A stretch of DNA of 45,000 bases from Mesostigma viride (taxonomy: Eukaryota > Streptophyta > Mesostigmatophyceae > Mesostigmatales > Mesostigmataceae): positions 282,501-327,500 of the forward strand of contig RPFO01000225.1 of the NCBI GenBank assembly GCA_009746045.1, read 5' to 3'. The number at the start of each line of letters is the position of its first letter. The stretch's first letter is position 1. Shown here piece after piece: positions 40,616-45,000 of this stretch. The position numbers and the translations under genes are program-made. The notes beneath the pieces are model-generated. The model was not told the DNA's origin. It worked only from the letters and a program-made list of their open reading frames with translations, and did not search any database.

Positions 40616-42360
40616 AAGTCAAGTCAAGTCAAGTCAAGTCAAGTCAAGTCAAGTCAAGTCAAGTCAAGTCAAGTCAAGTCAAGTCAAGTCAAGTCAAGTC
40701 AAGTCAAGTCAAGTCAAGTCAAGTCAAGTCAAGTCAAGTCAAGTCAAGTCAAGTCAAGTCAAGTCAAGTCAAGTCAAGTCAAGTCAAGTCAAGTCAAGTC
40801 AAGTCAAGTCAAGTCAAGTCAAGTCAAGTCAAGTCAAGTCAAGTCAAGTCAAGTCAAGTCAAGTCAAGTCAAGTCAAGTCAAGTCAAGTCAAGTCAAGTC
40901 AAGTCAAGTCAAGTCAAGTCAAGTCAAGTCAAGTCAAGTCAAGTCAAGTCAAGTCAAGTCAAGTCAAGTCAAGTCAAGTCAAGTCAAGTCAAGTCAAGTC
41001 AAGTCAAGTCAAGTCAAGTCAAGTCAAGTCAAGTCAAGTCAAGTCAAGTCCAGTCCAGTCCAGTCCAGTCCAGTCCAGTCCAGTCCAGTCCAGTCCAGTC
41101 CAGTCCAGTCCAGTCCAGTCCAGTCCAGTCCAGTCCAGTCCAGTCCAGTCCAGTCCAGTCCAGTCCAGTCCAGTCCAGTCCAGTCCAGTCCAGTCCAGTC
41201 CAGTCCAGTCCAGTCCAGTCCAGTCCAGTCCAGTCCAGTCCAGTCCAGTCCAGTCCAGTCCAGTCCAGTCCAGTCCAGTCCAGTCCAGTCCAGTCCAGTC
41301 CAGTCCAGTCCAGTCCAGTCCAGTCCAGTCCAGTCCAGTCCAGTCCAGTCCAGTCCAGTCCAGTCCAGTCCAGTCCAGTCCAGTCCAGTCCAGTCCAGTC
41401 CAGTCCAGTCCAGTCCAGTCCAGTCCAGTCCAGTCCAGTCCAGTCCAGTCCAGTCCAGTCCAGTCCAGTCCAGTCCAGTCCAGTCCAGTCCAGTCCAGTC
41501 CAGTCCAGTCCAGTCCAGTCCAGTCCAGTCCAGTCCAGTCCAGTCCAGTCCAGTCCAGTCCAGTCCAGTCCAGTCCAGTCCAGTCCAGTCCAGTCCAGTC
41601 CAGTCCAGTCCAGTCCAGTCCAGTCCAGTCCAGTCCAGTCCAGTCCAGTCCAGTCCAGTCCAGTCCAGTCCAGTCCAGTCCAGTCCAGTCCAGTCCAGTC
41701 CAGTCCAGTCCAGTCCAGTCCAGTCCAGTCCAGTCCAGTCCAGTCCAGTCCAGTCCAGTCCAGTCCAGTCCAGTCCAGTCCAGTCCAGTCCAGTCCAGTC
41801 CAGTCCAGTCCAGTCCAGTCCAGTCCAGTCCAGTCCAGTCCAGTCCAGTCCAGTCCAGTCCAGTCCAGTCCAGTCCAGTCCAGTCCAGTCCAGTCCAGTC
41901 CAGTCCAGTCCAGTCCAGTCCAGTCCAGTCCAGTCCAGTCCAGTCCAGTCCAGTCCAGTCCAGCGCAGGGCAGGGCAGGGCAGGGCAGGGCAGGGCAGGG
42001 CAGGGCAGGGCAGGGCAGGGCAGGGCAGGGCAGGGCAGGGCAGGGCAGGGCAGGGCAGGGCAGGGCAGGGCAGGGCAGGGCAGGGCAGGGCAGGGCAGGG
42101 CAGGGCAGGGCAGGGCAGGGCAGGGCAGGGCAGGGCAGGGCAGGGCAGGGCAGGGCAGGGCAGGGCAGGGCAGGGCAGGGCAGGGCAGGGCAGGGCAGGG
42201 CAGGGCAGGGCAGGGCAGGGCAGGGCAGGGCAGGGCAGGGCAGGGCAGGGCAGGGCAGGGCAGGGCAGGGCAGGGCAGGACAGGACAGGACAGGACAGGA
42301 CAGGACAGGACAGGACAGGACAGGACAGGACAGGACAGGAAAGGAAAGGAAAGGAAAGGA
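40616..42360. repeat. Stepwise pentanucleotide array, 1745 bp, five pure blocks
   Basis: The blocks are AAGTC from 40616 to 41050 (87 units), CAGTC from 41051 to 41960 (182 units), a CAGCG junction, CAGGG from 41966 to 42275 (62 units), CAGGA from 42276 to 42340 (13 units) and AAGGA from 42341 to 42360 (4 units). Within blocks I see no interruption. Since 5 and 3 are coprime, 15-bp periods leave frames open: reading frames of 450-700 codons with repeats such as KSSQV, QSSPV and GRAGQ are artefacts. No promoter or partner exon supports expression. Confidence 0.98.
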
Positions 42361-42655
42361 AATGCTTTGTTTCATGGGATAGGGCGCCGACCACAAAGGC
42401 TTCCCATGGTCACCTCCACCACAACTTGGCACCTCCTAAGGTAAGGTATGGCTGCCGGCTGGGCCGCGTGCATGACACAGAAAAGCGACAAGAACTGAAT
42501 AGAGGCCAGCAAAAATATCAGAAATGCCTGACCCAAGTCTATGTGCAAATGACAAGCACGCAAGCTCATTCCGAAAGACATCTACAATCTCTGCATTTGG
42601 TGATACAAAGCAACGATATAACAGCGATGTTGAAGGGATGAAGGCAAAAATTAGC

Positions 42656-42724
42656 CCCTGCCCCTGCCCCCGCCCCGCCCCCGCCCCGCCCCCGCCCCCC
42701 CGCCCCCGCCCCGCCCCCGCCCCT
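42656..42724. repeat. C-rich repeat of CCCCGCC type
   Basis: Alternating CCCCTGCC, CCCCGCC and CCCCCGCC units of varying C-run length. It lies about 65 bp beyond the last supported exon of the minus-strand HEAT-repeat gene. Confidence 0.9.
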
Positions 42725-42788
42725 AGTACATGCCAGGCACTTAATCCACTGGCTCATGGCAAGCAAGGGCCCTGCCACCGCCCCTCAC

Positions 42789-44472
42789 CGCTAGACACGT
42801 TTCGTCGTCCTCCGCCCTCAGCCACAGCGACATCAGCGGCAGCAGCCGCTTGAAATACTGCACCGCGAACAAGCCCATTGCGTCCAGCAAGGGGGGGATG
42901 TACTGTAACCATGGCAGCCGCCACGATGCCTCCCATGACCGGCGCTCCACGTGCAGCAGGGACTCCTGAAGTATACGCCCAAACCTGCGGTGGCAGCATT
43001 AGGAAAGGAACCCTCGGCGCCAAGGTGAGCCTTCACATTTTTGCCAAGCTAAGAGTAGACGCTGTTCGCCAAGAAAAACCTTGTAGTTAATGGCCAAGGT
43101 CAGCCTTAAAGCTACTGCCAAACACGAGCCTTGACACTTCTGGCCAAGGCAAGCCTGCGTGTTAACGTGACCCAGTACATACGGGGACTGGGCCGTGTCC
43201 CCTTGACACGACCTGGCCTGGCTGCACACATGCGGATGGCTCTGCAACCAGCCAGTAGCACAGCACGCCCACTGAGGGGCGGCCCCACACAGCCAAGGTT
43301 TTAAGGGCGCCCCCAGGCAAGGCTACAGTCGCGATCTGATGCTCAGCAAGCATGCACAGTGAAACAGAATCCTGTACAAATCTATACAATCCTATACAAC
43401 CCAAAACAACACTACAAAATCCTATACAATCCTATACGATCCTACACAATCCTAAACAATCCTATACAATCCTATACAACCCTATACAACACTACACAAT
43501 CCTACACAATCCTAAACAATCCTATACAATCCTATACAACCCTATACAACACTACACAATCCTATACAATCACATGCAATCATCAGCAATCCTACATAAT
43601 CCTAAACAATCCTTAACAATCCTACACAACCCTAAACAATCGTGCATAATCCTACACTAGCCTAAACAAACCTAAACAATACTACATAATCCGAAACAAG
43701 CCTATCCATGCCAGCGATGCCACATGCGACACCCGCCCTCACCACTTCCCGCGCGGGTCCTTCCCCTCCACTACGCGCACCGTCGCCACCGCTGCCTCAA
43801 GCGCCTGCGGCCACACGGCGACCTCACAGCCGATGAGCGCGGAACGTACGGCGTCCAGTAGAACATCTCCGTGCACGCGCACCGAGGTGGGGCTCACGCG
43901 TTCCACGGTCGCCAGCAGCGCCCGCATGGCCACGCGCTGCCAAGGAAGCCAGGGATAGAGGGGAATAGGGGGGGGGTAGGCGGACATTCGGGAGTAGGGG
44001 GGTGGAGGCCACAAGCATGTGGCACGTTACAGGTGGCAGAAGCATGGGGTCACTAGGGTATAAAACTAGGGTAGAAAATGCGTGGAGCTTAGAGTAGGCA
44101 GCCTTAATAACGCTGGCTGAAGACCGGGCATCTGACAGGACATCGATTGTCAACACGCCAGGATTCAAGCATCCCCCAACGGCAACTTCCCAACAGGTGC
44201 GCGACCACGGCCGCGTACCTTGACGCACTGTTTTGTGTGGTCCAGCCCTCGAAGGATGGTGGGGAACAAGGCACCGCAGTGGACCTCCAGCTGGGGCTGT
44301 GCCACCTGGGGGACAGCGACACGGAAGCCAGACAACATCGGCCCTTCGTCAACGAGTGAACGCGTGCGTACGTACAACCTACAACAGTAACATATAGTAC
44401 GTGCTATAGTATATACAAGACACGAAGCGCAGATAGCACTCCCCGCCCTACCTCAAAGATAAGTCCCGGAGT
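42789..44472 (-). CDS. TTI2: HEAT-repeat protein resembling TELO2-interacting protein 2, partial
   Basis: Minus-strand exons are 44472-44452 (tentative 21-nt micro-exon, TPGLIFE), 44305-44219 (VAQPQLEVHCGALFPTILRG...), 43936-43743 (RVAMRALLATVERVSPTSVR...) and 42984-42789 (FGRILQESLLHVERRSWEAS... to AEDDETCLA). Phases match at each junction and donors are GTAGGG, GTACGC, GTGAGG and GTGAGG. The product has amphipathic helical repeats, and AMGLFAVQYFKRLLPLMSLW fits the helix pair near the C-terminus of Tti2-family proteins. In animals and yeast Tti2 works with Tel2 and Tti1 to mature PI3K-like kinases (ATM, ATR, TOR). Upstream exons lie beyond 44472, and at least one further exon is expected to the left. 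Reading straight on past 42789 gives only a short tail and a stop at 42741. The family call is from memory of the fold and is moderate. Confidence 0.55.
43372..43700. repeat. 10-bp tandem repeat in an intron of the TTI2-like gene
   Basis: About 30 variants of the decamer AATCCTATAC (also CTACAC and CTAAAC forms) lie in the intron between exons 43936-43743 and 42984-42789. The C-to-A and T-to-A variation is ordered in longer units of about 60 bp (43441-43500 closely resembles 43501-43560). Confidence 0.9.
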
Positions 44473-44550
44473 CTACGTTGATGATGTCAGTGCACAGGGA
44501 TATCGTCGACATAGCGCAAGCTTCATCGGATGCAGTATAAGCAAAGGCCC

Positions 44551-44720
44551 CCGATGGTTGTTCAACTGGTGGTCAGTTGACTTGGTTTGTGGCAACCGGA
44601 GGGCAGTTGCGTTGGTTTGTGACAACTAGTGGTCAGTTGAGTTGGCTTGAAGCAACTGGTGGTCAGTTGAGTTGGTTTGTGGCAACTGGTGGTCAGTTTA
44701 GTTGGTTTGTGGCAACTGGT
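44551..44720. repeat. 30-bp tandem repeat, five copies
   Basis: The unit is GGTGGTCAGTTGAGTTGGTT followed by TGTGGCAACT, starting at 44568, with a partial copy before it. Its length is a multiple of three, giving a spurious 10-residue repeat on the plus strand. It may lie in an upstream intron of the TTI2-like gene. Confidence 0.92.
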
Positions 44721-45000
44721 GATATACAGGTCTCCCTAGGGAGGTCACCAAGCAGTGTCACATGCCGGGTACATGTCATAAGGTCAATAGTCGCTAGTAG
44801 TTGCCTATTTATAGAGACCAACGGATCAAATAGTTGCGAGCCTTCGTTGGGAGATCACCAAGCTCTGTCAAGGAGTTAATGGCCATCTCCCTAGTAACAT
44901 CTGCCAAGTAGCATCCCCCCAGTAAGGAGTACATGTAACAGAGCGAACATGCCTGCCAAACAAGTGAGCGTTCCCTTAACGTTGGTGGTGAAACAAGGGA
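44721..45000. other. Right edge, no gene recognised
   Basis: Two related boxes occur: CCTAGGGAGGTCACCAAGCA with TGTCA at 44735 and CGTTGGGAGATCACCAAGCT with TGTCA at 44843. They look like a short dispersed repeat. No coding signal is seen. Confidence 0.4.

Noticed and set aside
40530-42641. Reading frames of 450-700 codons on both strands, with KSSQV, QSSPV and GRAGQ repeats
   Set aside because: They are produced by the pure pentanucleotide array, which leaves several frames open at once. There is no non-repeat domain, no splice support and no codon bias.
44577-44879. 100-codon frame with repeated WFVATGGQLS
   Set aside because: It follows from the 30-bp tandem repeat, whose length is a multiple of three.

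Overview
The window is nuclear DNA from a eukaryote, most likely a green alga (Chlorophyta or a relative). Genes are split by many GT-AG introns, exons are very GC-rich with G/C third positions, and the two best-recognised proteins are closest to plant and green-algal families: a KCBP-type C-terminal kinesin and a plant calcineurin-B-homologous EF-hand protein. I see no bacterial operon, rRNA, tRNA or CRISPR array. The species cannot be fixed from the sequence alone.

Layout. (1) 2-19537, plus strand: one giant kinesin-14 gene, open at the left edge, with 18 exons whose splice phases close into a single frame of at least 2601 residues: a disordered N-terminal region, a very long interrupted coiled coil, and a C-terminal motor. 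Its introns carry several minisatellites, a 150-bp MITE and a LINE stub. (2) 19.9-28.2 kb: a mobile-element region with a LINE ORF2 3' end, a retroelement with a decayed ORF1-like reading frame, a 4.0-kb TTAA-flanked DNA transposon inserted in that retroelement, and a second TTAA-flanked transposon nested inside the first. (3) 29710-32721, plus strand: a complete six-exon calcineurin-B-homologous EF-hand gene of 178 residues. (4) 33053-34054, minus strand: a candidate small three-exon gene convergent with it. (5) 34.9-37.6 kb: an inverted second copy of the retroelement, which supplies the empty site for the transposon, plus LINE insertions with target-site duplications. (6) 38.4-42.7 kb: two large compound microsatellites, a tetranucleotide one and a 1745-bp pentanucleotide one, each made of pure blocks that change in small steps. 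(7) 42789-44472, minus strand: part of a HEAT-repeat gene resembling TELO2-interacting protein 2 (TTI2).

The genes do not form a pathway that can be proven here. KCBP-type kinesins are calcium-regulated in plants through calmodulin or an EF-hand partner, so an EF-hand gene 10 kb downstream is suggestive only. The most unusual shared property is in the introns: at least six introns in two genes contain tandem copies of the sequence around their own 5' splice site. In one kinesin intron the decayed copies stay in phase and the reading frame stays open, so they could act as alternative exon ends.
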